From positions 30,523-94,522 of the forward strand of contig JAFXTS010000020.1 of the NCBI GenBank assembly GCA_017535665.1: a DNA stretch of 64,000 nt. Direction: 5' to 3'. Position 1 is the first letter of the stretch. Each line of letters begins with the position of its first letter. This document shows, piece by piece, positions 1 to 7,972 of this stretch. The position numbers and the translations under genes were made by a program. The DNA is from Bacteroidales bacterium (lineage in GTDB: Bacteria > Bacteroidota > Bacteroidia > Bacteroidales > WCHB1-69). The notes below the pieces were generated by a model. That model had not been told where the DNA came from. It was given only the letters and a program-made list of their open reading frames with translations, and made no database searches.

Positions 1-41
1 CCATAGTTTTTTGTTGGTATTGAAATTTTGAATTGTATGTT

Positions 42-749
42 TTAAATCTCTACTATGCAATAATGGAAATCCACGCCCTCGTAGGCATTGTGGTTCCATT
101 TAATTGTGTATTCTTTTTCGAGGTTGAAGTCAGGGTGAGTCTTAGCACAGGTGGTTCCAGGCTGTTGCCAATGTCTGGTCGTACCGTGGAGTCCTTCTTC
201 CATGCTAAACAAATAGTTGTTTGAGGTCTTGCGGGTGGCATTAAGATACTGACTGTCGTTGGTGACGAATACGGCTAATCCGCTTTTCACAGCGGCAAAA
301 CGATTGCGCACTAGTTCTACTCTGCGCACATCTTTCCAGAAGTCGTACATGCCAAGATCTTGTGCCCCTTGGTTCTTTAAAACATCAATTTGGCGTTCTA
401 AATGCTCTTTGAAACGCGTGAGTTGTTGGCTGTGTTTTTTTGTCTTGTACTTCAGTTCCACAGGTAAAAATTCATCACCCTTGCACAGAAGAATATCCAG
501 CTTTAGTTCGTTTTTCCAAATGTAGTTGTCAAGCTCTTCGAAGGGGACATAATATTCCACATCTACATCATCGTAATGCCCGGTGCTGATAAGGTGCAGT
601 GCGAGGTGCATCTGCAAGTCGCGCTCGTTGAACAGCAGTTCCCCGTTTTTGCAGTCGAGATATTGCTGTATATCAGCTTTAGCTTGTTCTACAAGTGTCA
701 TAGCTGTTTTCATTTCTTCCCAGTCTAGTTTTCGACTTTTAACTTTCAA
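42..749 (-). CDS. PD-(D/E)XK nuclease-like protein, function unknown
   Basis: Hypothetical protein of up to 235 residues. A restriction-endonuclease-like core can be read: Glu42 in an N-terminal helix (FNERDLQ), Asp85 in LKLDILL, then Glu98 and Lys100 in LPVELKYK, which together make the E...D...ExK pattern of PD-(D/E)XK folds. It has no signal peptide or membrane segment, so it is probably cytoplasmic. The first 13 codons lie in an AT-rich intergenic low-complexity repeat. Met14 (position 710) is preceded by GGAAGAA and may be the true start. It follows the 121-residue gene with a 15 bp gap and is read leftward. The fold call comes from motif reading only. The biological role (repair, defence, or a non-catalytic role) cannot be told from the sequence. 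Confidence 0.7.
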   Translation of the reverse strand: MKVKSRKLDWEEMKTAMTLVEQAKADIQQYLDCKNGELLFNERDLQMHLALHLISTGHYDDVDVEYYVPFEELDNYIWKNELKLDILLCKGDEFLPVELKYKTKKHSQQLTRFKEHLERQIDVLKNQGAQDLGMYDFWKDVRRVELVRNRFAAVKSGLAVFVTNDSQYLNATRKTSNNYLFSMEEGLHGTTRHWQQPGTTCAKTHPDFNLEKEYTIKWNHNAYEGVDFHYCIVEI

Positions 750-766
750 TTCTCAACTTTTAACTT
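730..766. repeat. AT-rich intergenic low-complexity repeat
   Basis: Runs of TTTTAAC / TTTCAAT / TCTCAAC units lie between the two leftward genes. The same type of sequence recurs in several other gaps of this window, near 14.1-14.2, 20.95-21.07, 22.25, 49.95 and 56.0 kb. It overlaps the extreme 5' end of the nuclease-like gene, which casts doubt on that gene's longest start. Confidence 0.55.
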
Positions 767-1130
767 ACTTGTATTCTCCTCTTGCAGCTTGTCCGATGGT
801 GATGCCATTTGGTACGCACACCTTGCCGGCCTTGTCCTTGATCTGCACGGTGACGCCGAAGTTCTGGTCGAACAATTTCTCAGCCTCACCCACCTTGGTG
901 CTGCCCTTGATCTTCAGGCTGTCGGCATTGGTGTTCACCTCCTTGGTAGTCTTTTTGTTTAAGGCGGCGAGGGTCATCTCCGGGTCGGCCAGCACAGCGC
1001 CCTTGTAAAACGCCAGTGTCAAATCGAATGTCTTCTTGAAGTCGGCAGAAATGGTCTTGAGCTTCTTGTTCGGAGCCACGGTGAATTCTGCTTTGTTGAA
1101 ATGGTCCTTGATGTTGTTGAGTAATCCCAT
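765..1130 (-). CDS. Small duplicated-fold protein, function unknown
   Basis: This 121-residue, Lys-rich, probably cytoplasmic protein is not assigned to a named family. It appears to hold two copies of one motif. Residues about 24-56 (ISADFKKTFDLTLAFYKG ... MTLAAL) resemble residues about 81-117 (GEAEKLFDQNFGVTVQIKD ... ITIGQA): a helix with F-x(3)-F spacing, a beta strand, and then a TLA/TIG helix start. This suggests a tandem alpha-beta repeat. It is read leftward, 15 bp upstream of the nuclease-like gene, and could be co-transcribed with it. The roughly 210 bp upstream are AT-rich and show no clear -7 box. Codon use is regular and the start ATG is unambiguous. Confidence 0.65.
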   Translation of the reverse strand: MGLLNNIKDHFNKAEFTVAPNKKLKTISADFKKTFDLTLAFYKGAVLADPEMTLAALNKKTTKEVNTNADSLKIKGSTKVGEAEKLFDQNFGVTVQIKDKAGKVCVPNGITIGQAARGEYK

Positions 1131-1341
1131 AATATTTTGTTCTATAGTTATTTATTAATCATTTATTAGTTTTATTTAAAATTGAAAACATCAACTTGCA
1201 AATATCTGAATTATTTAGCCTCTAACCGTTATTTGATGCATTGGGTTGCTATGCAAATTGCCCATAGTTACTTTGCATCTAAAAACATATATGATGAGGG
1301 AGAAATAGAACGAGTGTCAACTTCCGAGGGAATCTCGGTAG

Positions 1342-1617
1342 TTATTGATGCTCTCCATTGTACCACCCGCTCAAATCGGCGAAGAAATCGTGCTCAAGGA
1401 TTTGCGAGAGCTTCATCAGGGAGCTGGTGTCAATCCACGAACGCGAGAAGATGAGATAGACGTTGTTGCGGTGGCAGCTCAGCTGCTGTGCGAGCCACGG
1501 CACCTTGACGCCCTTTTGCGCCACCACCTCCTTGATGTGCCTGCCGATATGAAAACCGGTGTCCTGAACTTTATTGTGCGAATGCATGATTGTCAAGTGG
1601 TTGTGAGCTTCCCCCAT
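1342..1617 (-). CDS. XRE-like helix-turn-helix protein
   Basis: Small 91-residue protein whose central part reads as a Cro/CI-type helix-turn-helix: an amphipathic first helix (HIGRHIKEVVAQKG), then VPWLAQQLSCHRNNVYLIF as helices 2-3, followed by IDTSSLMKLSQILEHDFF. The order and the closing 'ILEHDFF' match the short XRE-like proteins common in Bacteroidetes. It probably binds DNA, with unknown targets. It is a single gene read leftward. A possible promoter on the same strand at 1869-1876 would leave a leader of about 250 nt. The 12 N-terminal residues before the helix are poorly supported, and Met11 is an alternative start. Confidence 0.7.
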   Translation of the reverse strand: MGEAHNHLTIMHSHNKVQDTGFHIGRHIKEVVAQKGVKVPWLAQQLSCHRNNVYLIFSRSWIDTSSLMKLSQILEHDFFADLSGWYNGEHQ

Positions 1618-1868
1618 TTTCTACAGACCACTAAAAAAGGCGCCGCCATTTCGTTGTCTGCTGATTAACTTGGAGGGTTCTGGTAAACCGCTGCGGTAAT
1701 AAGCACGAAAAAGCTTGCGCCCCAATACGCAAACTTTCCGCTAACTTATTCTCCCGCTAAAATTTACCAGATTTTCCAAGTGAGAATAAGAGCGTCAAGC
1801 TCAATGTTTTATTCTTTCAAAATGATTTACATATTAAGATGTTCTTTTGTTCCTTAAAATTCTAGCTG

Positions 1869-1876
1869 CAAAAGTA
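1869..1876 (-). promoter_or_regulatory. Putative -7 box (TAnnTTTG), minus strand
   Basis: CAAAAGTA on the plus strand reads TACTTTTG on the minus strand and matches the Bacteroidetes primary-sigma -7 consensus TAnnTTTG. It faces the HTH gene at 1617. No clear -33 TTTG was identified. Confidence 0.35.
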
Positions 1877-1924
1877 CGAATAATTTTATTCTCCCACCCA
1901 CCCTCTCATTCCAATTTTTTCCCG

Positions 1925-1932
1925 TATTTTTG
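1925..1932 (+). promoter_or_regulatory. Putative -7 box (TAnnTTTG) of the GT4 gene
   Basis: TATTTTTG ends only 8 nt before the ATG at 1941. If transcription starts about 4-7 nt past the box, as is usual, the mRNA would be leaderless or nearly so. Confidence 0.5.
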
Positions 1933-1940
1933 CCGCCGTT

Positions 1941-3062
1941 ATGAGTAAGAATATCGGTTTCGATGCCAAAAGGGCCTTCAACAACCAGCGCGGACTGGGC
2001 AATTACAGCCGCGAAACGATCCGTATTCTCTCTGCTTACTATTCTGACAATCAGTATTTTCTGTTTACACCGAAAGTGAATTCCACTATTCATTTTCCTC
2101 TTCCAGAGAATGCCCAAGTGCGGATGCCTCACGGCTTGCAAAAGTGTAGCCCTGCACTCTGGCGCACTTTCTCGCTTGCCGGCGAGGCGCAGAAATGCCA
2201 TCTCGACCTGTTCCATGGCCTCAGCCACGAACTGCCAGTGGGCATTCAGAAGAAAGATATTCCCACGGTGGTCACCATCCACGACCTCATCTTTCTCAAA
2301 TTTCCCCAACTCTATCCTGCCTTCGACCGGAAAATGTATAAGCGTAAATATTTGTATAGCTGTGAAATAGCGGACAAAATAATCGCCGTGAGCCAGCAGA
2401 CGAAGCGCGATTTAGTTGAACTGGCCGGTGTGCCCGAGCAGAAGGTGGAGGTGGTGTATCAAGGGTGCAGCCCGATTTTCCAACAACCCATCTCAGAAGA
2501 GCGGGTAGGGGAGTTGCGCCAAAAGTACGGATTACCCCAGCAGTATGTGCTGAGTGTGGGCGCGCTGGAGGAACGGAAGAATCATATTCTTGTTCTACAG
2601 GCACTTGCGCAACATCCCATTGACATCCCGTTGGTCATCGTCGGCAACGAGACTTCCTATACGCCGGTATTGTACCAATATATTGCCGAGCATCATCTCG
2701 AATCGCAGGTGAAAATCCTGACCGGTGTACCGTTTTCCGATTTTCCTGCCCTCTATCGTGGTGCTTCAGTGTTTGTGTATCCTTCTCTTTTTGAGGGATT
2801 TGGGATTCCGGTTCTGGAGGCGCTCACTTCGCATGTGCCGGTGATTGCTGCTACGGGAAGCTGTTTGGAGGAGAGTGGTGGCCCGCACAGTTGTTATGTT
2901 GCCCCTGATGCTCCCGATGAGCTGGCCTACCAGCTGGAGCGCATCCTGAGCGATGCAGCCTTGCGGCAAGAAATGATTGCACATGGTGAAGAATATGCTC
3001 GTCAGTTCACCGACGAGGCCATCGCCCAACGGCTGTGGTCGGTGTACGAGGCTGTGATGTAG
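1941..3062 (+). CDS. Glycosyltransferase family 4 (GT-B fold)
   Basis: This 373-residue cytoplasmic glycosyltransferase probably moves a sugar from a nucleotide-sugar donor to an envelope glycan or lipid-linked acceptor. The N-terminal domain starts with the typical IGFDAKRAFNNQRGLGNYSR strand and glycine loop. An inter-domain IHDLIF segment follows. The C-terminal domain carries SVGALEERKNH near residue 200 and the family signature LFEGFGIPVLEAL near residues 283-295, whose two Glu residues (E-x7-E) contact the donor sugar in GT4 enzymes. Length is normal. The start is fixed by the conserved N-terminus, although the -7 box lies only 8 nt upstream. It is a single gene that ends 4 bp from the convergent 3067-3495 gene. 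Donor and acceptor cannot be read from the sequence. Confidence 0.9.
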   Translation: MSKNIGFDAKRAFNNQRGLGNYSRETIRILSAYYSDNQYFLFTPKVNSTIHFPLPENAQVRMPHGLQKCSPALWRTFSLAGEAQKCHLDLFHGLSHELPVGIQKKDIPTVVTIHDLIFLKFPQLYPAFDRKMYKRKYLYSCEIADKIIAVSQQTKRDLVELAGVPEQKVEVVYQGCSPIFQQPISEERVGELRQKYGLPQQYVLSVGALEERKNHILVLQALAQHPIDIPLVIVGNETSYTPVLYQYIAEHHLESQVKILTGVPFSDFPALYRGASVFVYPSLFEGFGIPVLEALTSHVPVIAATGSCLEESGGPHSCYVAPDAPDELAYQLERILSDAALRQEMIAHGEEYARQFTDEAIAQRLWSVYEAVM

Positions 3063-3066
3063 GGGG

Positions 3067-3495
3067 TTACTTCACCAAAATCTCCATTCTCGAGTTGATC
3101 ATTTTGTATCGTGGGTCATCCGCATCCAAGAAAATGGCCTCATCGAAATGAGTGTAGTCCACGCTGTAGCGGGAAATGACAGGGGCTTCGTTCAAGTCCC
3201 AAAGCATATTCTCTGCTAAAAATTTTACGTAGGCCTCCCTCCAATCTCGGCTGCCCACAAAGAGATAAAGGCTGATTTCGTAAACGTGGGTGGTGTCTCG
3301 GTTAAGGAAGCTGACGAGCTCTGTGATTTTACTCTCCGGTCTGAATGCGCCGTCAATGAAAAGTGGGATGTTCACCACGATGAGATCTCCACTATCTAAA
3401 TGAGCATCGGGGCGAGGATAGCCGTAATAAACATATTGGGCGTGCGCGGTCATCGTGAGGATAAATAACGCACAGGCAATCAGTATGTTTCTCAT
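3067..3495 (-). CDS. Small secreted protein, function unknown
   Basis: Unrecognised 142-residue protein. The first 19 residues (MRNILIACALFILTMTAHA) are a clear Sec signal peptide ending in AHA, with no lipobox cysteine, so it should be exported to the periplasm or beyond. The mature part is acidic and mixed alpha/beta, with no cysteine and no T9SS C-terminal domain. It lies 11 bp downstream of parC on the same strand and may be co-transcribed with it, although a functional link is not obvious. Confidence 0.7.
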   Translation of the reverse strand: MRNILIACALFILTMTAHAQYVYYGYPRPDAHLDSGDLIVVNIPLFIDGAFRPESKITELVSFLNRDTTHVYEISLYLFVGSRDWREAYVKFLAENMLWDLNEAPVISRYSVDYTHFDEAIFLDADDPRYKMINSRMEILVK

Positions 3496-3506
3496 ATTTT
3501 GGGATT

Positions 3507-6263
3507 TTAGAAAAGTTCCAGCTGGGTGCCGTCCCCCATCGGGTCGTCATCGTCCTCCTCGTCGCCCTCTTTCGGCGCATCAATGGTGTTGAAGATCTCT
3601 TTCGCCTCGTTCATCTCAATCTCCTCGATGCTGCCGGTCGCGATGCCTTCCTCTTCAACCTCTTCCTCCTCGGGCTCTTCCGGCTCTTCGTACGGCAGCG
3701 GCTCCAACCATTTCACACTCTTGATGGTGCCGAGGTTGAGACGCTTTCCTTTGGCTTTAATTCCTTGTATCTCAATAAATTCATCTACAGAAATCACTTC
3801 TGTAAAGATGGCTTTCGGGTCTTTCTTGGTGAACTTCACCTCCAACTGCGGCAGCCGGTCAATCGACACCAGCACGAGTTTGATGTCCTTTTCGTTGGGA
3901 ATGAACTCGATGCTCTTGTCCGTCAGCTGCGGCGCAAACCGCTTGATGTAGTATTTGTCCTCTTTCTTGTTGTAATAGACCGCCGTGATGACCTTGTGCT
4001 GACTGAATTTCTTGATGATGGCGAGATTATCCTCGAAATGAGTGGTCAGTTCGTAGCCAGTGATTCTGTAATTTCCTGATAAATAAATGGATATAATTCT
4101 GTCATCTTTTTTGAATTCTCCCAAAAAGTCGCCGCGTTCCTCGTTGTTGAGGCGCATCACAGTGGGGTCGAACCATACGCCGATGGCGGAAAGTGTGGAT
4201 ACGCCCTTCTCGCTCATCTCGATTTTGGAGACAGGATTGCGCGACAAGATGTTGCCTTTCGAGCTTCTTCCCTTGATAGCTAACGTGCTGAAATCGAACT
4301 CGTAGCTCTTCTTCTTGAGGTTCTTTTTGGGCTTGAGGGTCACCTTCACCTTCTCGGCCTCGCCGTTGGGGTTGACGGTGAAGTATAGCACTTCGGTGCC
4401 GCTCTCGCCTGAGGTGAGGTCGTACTCCTTGTTGCGGGTGATGCCCCCGATGGAGAATCGTTTCACCATGGCGGGACCATTCTTGCCCTTCGAGTAAATC
4501 ATGTTATATACGGTGCGGTCGTCGCCCCGTTTGAACACGCCCACATAGATGATGTGCTTGGCAATGAACTGTTTGTTAGCCACTTTTGTCACGGTGAACT
4601 TGCCGTTCTTCATGAACACGATGATGTCGTCGATGTCGGAGCACTCGCAGGCCAGCTCCACATTGTCGTCTCTCTTCAGGGCGGTGCCGATGAAGCCCTC
4701 CTCCTTGTTGACGTACAGTTTCTGGTTGGCCACGGCCGCGCTCACCACATTGATGGTGTCGAAGTTCTTGATTTCGGTTTTGCGCTCGCGTCCCTTGCCG
4801 TATTTTTTCTTTAACTGCTTGAAATAGTTGATGGTATAGTCGATGATATGGTTGAGATGGTTCTGCGTCTCTTCAATCTGCATCTCCACGTTTTCGATGG
4901 CCTCTTCTGCCTTTTTGATGTCGAATTTGGAGATTTTGCGCACCGGTTTTTCGCAGAGTTTGAGGATGTCCTCATGGGTGATTTCGCGTTTGAAGAGGGG
5001 CTGGTAGGGAATGAAGGCCTTCTGGATATTGTCGATCTGCGTCTCCCACGTGTCGGTGTCTTTTTCGAGTTCTTTATAAATTCTTTTTTCGAAGAAAATC
5101 TTCTCCAAGGACATCCAATGCCATTGACCTTCAAGCTCATGCAGATAGATTTCGAGGTCTTTGCGCAGCATATCCACGGTGTTTTGGGTGTTGATGCGCA
5201 GGATTTCGCTGACGCTGAGCAGGGCGGGTTTGCCGTTGTAGATCACCCACGGGTTGGGGTTGATGTTCATCTGGCAGTCGGTGAAGGCATAGAGTGCGTC
5301 GATGGTCTGGTCGGGTGAGGTGCCGGGCATCAGGTGCAGCACAATCTCGACGGTCTTGGCGGTGTTGTCGTCGATTTTGCGGATTTTCAGTTTGCCCTTT
5401 TCAATGGCGGGAGTGATGGAGTTTTGGATGAGGTCGATGGTATTCGTGCCGTAAGGTATTTCGGTGATTACCAGAGTTTTATTATCTTGAATAGAAATCT
5501 TAGCACGGTTGATGATCTTGCCGCCGAGGGTGCCGTCGTTGTATTTGCTTACGTCGATGCTGCCGCCGGTGGGAAAGTCGGGGTACAGCTCGAAGGGCTT
5601 GTTTTCAAGAATGGCGACCGATGCGTCGAGCAGTTCGTTGAAGTTGTGGGGGAGGATTTTGGTGGCCATACCCACCGCGATGCCCTTCACCCCTTGGGCC
5701 AGCAGCAGCGGGAAACGTATCGGCAGCTGGATGGGCTCCTTGTTGCGGCCGTCGTACGACATCTTCCACTGCGTGATTTTCGGGTTGAACACCACCTCCA
5801 GAGCCAGTTTCGAAAGTCGTGCTTCGATGTAACGCGGGGCAGCAGCGGGGTCGCCGGTCAGAATGTTACCCCAGTTTCCTTGCGTGTCGATGGTCATCTC
5901 CTTCTGCCCCAACTGCACAATGGCATCACCGATGGCCGCATCACCATGGGGGTGATATTTCATGGTGTTACCCACGATGTTGGCCACCTTGTTCATTCTA
6001 CCATCCTCCAACTCGCTCATAGAGTGGAGAATACGGCGTTGTACGGGCTTCAACCCGTCATATACATCAGGCAGTGCGCGGTCTAAGATGGAGTAGGAGG
6101 CATAGTCCAAAAACCAGTTCTCAAACATCGACTGCACATACACCACATTTTGCAGATGGTTGCCTTCATTGGCATTGGTCGATTCGATTACAGAATCACC
6201 ATCTGCATCATTCTCATTTTCAGTATTTTCTGCGTCTAAAATTCTATTCTTGTCTTCGTCCAT
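3507..6263 (-). CDS. parC: DNA topoisomerase IV subunit A
   Basis: This 918-residue type IIA topoisomerase A subunit breaks and rejoins DNA during chromosome decatenation, working with ParE. The winged-helix/tower core is recognisable from FLDYASYSILDRALPDVYDG (residues 51-70) with LKPVQRRILHSM following it. The catalytic tyrosine is Tyr145 in AAAPRYIEARLS. The GyrA-like ATP-independent core is followed by a coiled-coil stretch (about 440-480) and a beta-pinwheel-like C-terminal domain. The last 65 residues are strikingly acidic (EEPEEPEEEEVEEEG, DEEDDDDP). The first 40 residues are also acidic and precede the conserved core. parE is not adjacent. A minus-strand -7 box at 6288-6295 gives a short leader. 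GyrA is excluded as the better name because the GyrA-box (QRRGGKG) is absent. Confidence 0.93.
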   Translation of the reverse strand: MDEDKNRILDAENTENENDADGDSVIESTNANEGNHLQNVVYVQSMFENWFLDYASYSILDRALPDVYDGLKPVQRRILHSMSELEDGRMNKVANIVGNTMKYHPHGDAAIGDAIVQLGQKEMTIDTQGNWGNILTGDPAAAPRYIEARLSKLALEVVFNPKITQWKMSYDGRNKEPIQLPIRFPLLLAQGVKGIAVGMATKILPHNFNELLDASVAILENKPFELYPDFPTGGSIDVSKYNDGTLGGKIINRAKISIQDNKTLVITEIPYGTNTIDLIQNSITPAIEKGKLKIRKIDDNTAKTVEIVLHLMPGTSPDQTIDALYAFTDCQMNINPNPWVIYNGKPALLSVSEILRINTQNTVDMLRKDLEIYLHELEGQWHWMSLEKIFFEKRIYKELEKDTDTWETQIDNIQKAFIPYQPLFKREITHEDILKLCEKPVRKISKFDIKKAEEAIENVEMQIEETQNHLNHIIDYTINYFKQLKKKYGKGRERKTEIKNFDTINVVSAAVANQKLYVNKEEGFIGTALKRDDNVELACECSDIDDIIVFMKNGKFTVTKVANKQFIAKHIIYVGVFKRGDDRTVYNMIYSKGKNGPAMVKRFSIGGITRNKEYDLTSGESGTEVLYFTVNPNGEAEKVKVTLKPKKNLKKKSYEFDFSTLAIKGRSSKGNILSRNPVSKIEMSEKGVSTLSAIGVWFDPTVMRLNNEERGDFLGEFKKDDRIISIYLSGNYRITGYELTTHFEDNLAIIKKFSQHKVITAVYYNKKEDKYYIKRFAPQLTDKSIEFIPNEKDIKLVLVSIDRLPQLEVKFTKKDPKAIFTEVISVDEFIEIQGIKAKGKRLNLGTIKSVKWLEPLPYEEPEEPEEEEVEEEGIATGSIEEIEMNEAKEIFNTIDAPKEGDEEDDDDPMGDGTQLELF

Positions 6264-6287
6264 GAAAGCCCGTTTTTAATCAAGGTG

Positions 6288-6295
6288 CAAATTTA
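6288..6295 (-). promoter_or_regulatory. Putative -7 box of parC
   Basis: CAAATTTA reads TAAATTTG on the minus strand, matching TAnnTTTG, 25 nt upstream of the parC ATG at 6263. Confidence 0.5.
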
Positions 6296-6416
6296 CTATG
6301 AATATTCGTAAAAATGGCCTCTTTTTGAGGGAATTTATGAATATCATTTTGTTAAAAGATGTCCCATTTTGCACAGGAAATTTTCGCTGAGATGCCGAAG
6401 GCGTGAAAAAATAGTG

Positions 6417-6424
6417 TATTTTTG
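6417..6424 (+). promoter_or_regulatory. Putative -7 box of the glycan operon
   Basis: TATTTTTG matches TAnnTTTG, 37 nt before the acyltransferase ATG at 6462. It could drive the three-gene operon 6462-8951. Confidence 0.5.
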
Positions 6425-6461
6425 CGCTGCTATTTCAAAATAGACATACCGACCTGCAATT

Positions 6462-7151
6462 ATGGCCCACCACAACCGCACCACATCCCCCTTCCAACAG
6501 CTGCTCCACTACCTTCTGGGGCTGCCTAAGTCGCTGTATGTCAATTTCCGTTGCCTTCCTTTCGCGCAGGCCGTCCACCTGCCGATACTCGTTTCGCACC
6601 ATACCCGTCTCAAACACCTCTATGGGAAGGTTACCGTGAACGGAAAACTCAAGATGGGGCTGGTGAAAATCGGATTGGGCACTTCGCAGTTGGTGGATTT
6701 CCGAAGCGAACGCACGGTCATCGATTTCCGCGGGCGTGTGGAGTTCAATGGCAGGTGTAAGATCGGCGCCGGCTCGCGGGTGATGGTGGCCACTACGGGA
6801 ACGCTTGTTTTTCATGATAATTTCTGCAACTCATCCCATCTCAACATCATCTGTTTCAAAAAGATAGTCTTCGGAACCAACAATCATTTCTCTTGGCATA
6901 CGTTGGTGATGGACAGCGACCAGCACGAGGTGGTGGACTGCACCGGACAGCGTGTCAACGAGGATGCCGCTGTTGTCTTCGGCGACAATGTATGGTGCGG
7001 CTGCAATGCTATTGTGTTGAAAGGTACGGAGTTGTGCAGCGATGTGATGGTGGGCGCAGGCTCCGTTGTGCATGGACATCATACCACGCCCCATGTCATC
7101 ATTGCGGGAAATCCCGCCAAAATAGTGAAAGAGAATGTCTCTTTGGGTTGA
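6462..7151 (+). CDS. Left-handed beta-helix (hexapeptide) acyltransferase
   Basis: This 229-residue protein belongs to the hexapeptide-repeat acyltransferase superfamily, which moves acetyl or other acyl groups from CoA donors to sugars. Imperfect [LIV]-G-x4 turns run from about residue 60 to the C-terminus. The last coils (VFGDNVWCGCNAIVLKGTEL, MVGAGSVVHG) and the ending IIAGNPAKIVKEN are the family's typical close. A His-rich loop (SWHTLVMDSDQHEV) holds the likely catalytic His. It is first in an operon with GT2 and GT9 genes (38 bp gap to the next), which suggests acylation of a sugar in lipopolysaccharide or a surface glycan. The N-terminal 50 residues are not typical and could be a membrane-binding helix. 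Confidence 0.82.
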   Translation: MAHHNRTTSPFQQLLHYLLGLPKSLYVNFRCLPFAQAVHLPILVSHHTRLKHLYGKVTVNGKLKMGLVKIGLGTSQLVDFRSERTVIDFRGRVEFNGRCKIGAGSRVMVATTGTLVFHDNFCNSSHLNIICFKKIVFGTNNHFSWHTLVMDSDQHEVVDCTGQRVNEDAAVVFGDNVWCGCNAIVLKGTELCSDVMVGAGSVVHGHHTTPHVIIAGNPAKIVKENVSLG

Positions 7152-7189
7152 TTTTTATAAATAATTTTATTGATAATCAATAAGTTAAA

Positions 7190-7972
7190 ATGGATAAACT
7201 GTCAGTCGTCATCATCACCTACAACGAAGAGCGCAACATACGCCCCTGTTTGGAAGCGGCCTTGAAGGTGGCCGACGAGGTGCTGGTGGTGGACTCCTTT
7301 TCCACCGACTGCACCTTGAATATTTGTGAGGAGATGGGCGTGCGTTTCATCCAGCATGAGTGGAAAGGTTATTCCGAACAGAAGAATTTCGCCAATGCCG
7401 CTGCCTCTTACGACTGGATTCTTTCTGTGGATGCCGACGAGGTGCTGGACAACACGTTGCAGCAGGCTATTTTGGAGGCCAAGACGAAAGGTTTTGCGGG
7501 AGCTTACCAAGTGAACCGGCTCACCTTTTACTGCGGGCACCCCATCCGCCATTGCGGCTGGTACCCCGACATCAAGCTGCGGCTGTGGAACCGCACGCAG
7601 GGCGAGTGGGATGGCTATATCCACGAGGAGGTCAAACTTCCGGCGGGTACTCCTATTGCCCGTTTATCTGGCCACCTCAACCATTACTCGTATCATTCTA
7701 TCAGTGAGCATATTCGGCAGGCCGACAAGTTTACCGATATGACCGCCCGTGCTGCTTTCGAACGTGGGGAGGGTCGGAAACTCCGCTTTACCATTCTCTG
7801 CAAGGCAGGATGGAAATTCCTGCGGGGCTACTTCTTCCAGCTCGGCTTCCTCGATGGCTACTACGGCATGGTGGTGTGCCGCATCTCCGCTTTCGCCACC
7901 TTCCTGAAATACACGAAACTGAACGAACTTCACCAGCATGCAAAACATCACTCTGAAACGTCTGATTATTAG
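7190..7972 (+). CDS. Glycosyltransferase family 2, WaaE/KdtX-like
   Basis: This 260-residue GT-A glycosyltransferase probably adds a hexose to the lipopolysaccharide inner core on the cytoplasmic face of the membrane. The N-terminus LSVVIITYNEERNI, the DSFSTD segment and the metal-binding DADEVL loop near residue 80 are as in WaaE-type lipooligosaccharide beta-1,4-glucosyltransferases. A downstream W-x-G-Y-I-H-E-E segment is also characteristic. A C-terminal aromatic, hydrophobic stretch (GWKFLRGYFFQLGFLDGYYG) is probably membrane-associated. The gene overlaps the next gene (GT9) by 35 bp in another frame, so translation may be coupled. The exact donor is not determinable. Confidence 0.88.
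   Translation: MDKLSVVIITYNEERNIRPCLEAALKVADEVLVVDSFSTDCTLNICEEMGVRFIQHEWKGYSEQKNFANAAASYDWILSVDADEVLDNTLQQAILEAKTKGFAGAYQVNRLTFYCGHPIRHCGWYPDIKLRLWNRTQGEWDGYIHEEVKLPAGTPIARLSGHLNHYSYHSISEHIRQADKFTDMTARAAFERGEGRKLRFTILCKAGWKFLRGYFFQLGFLDGYYGMVVCRISAFATFLKYTKLNELHQHAKHHSETSDY

Larger units (their letters stand above)
1618..1940. other. Intergenic region between divergent genes
   Basis: This 323 bp gap separates the leftward HTH gene from the rightward GT4 gene. It holds a -7-like box on each strand (1869-1876 minus, 1925-1932 plus). I see no convincing gene, hairpin or repeat in the remainder. Confidence 0.5.

Noticed and set aside
1182..1668. Plus-strand open frames opposite the XRE-like gene (1182-1454, 1345-1668)
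   Set aside because: They are antisense to a gene with a recognisable helix-turn-helix and have no domain or promoter of their own.
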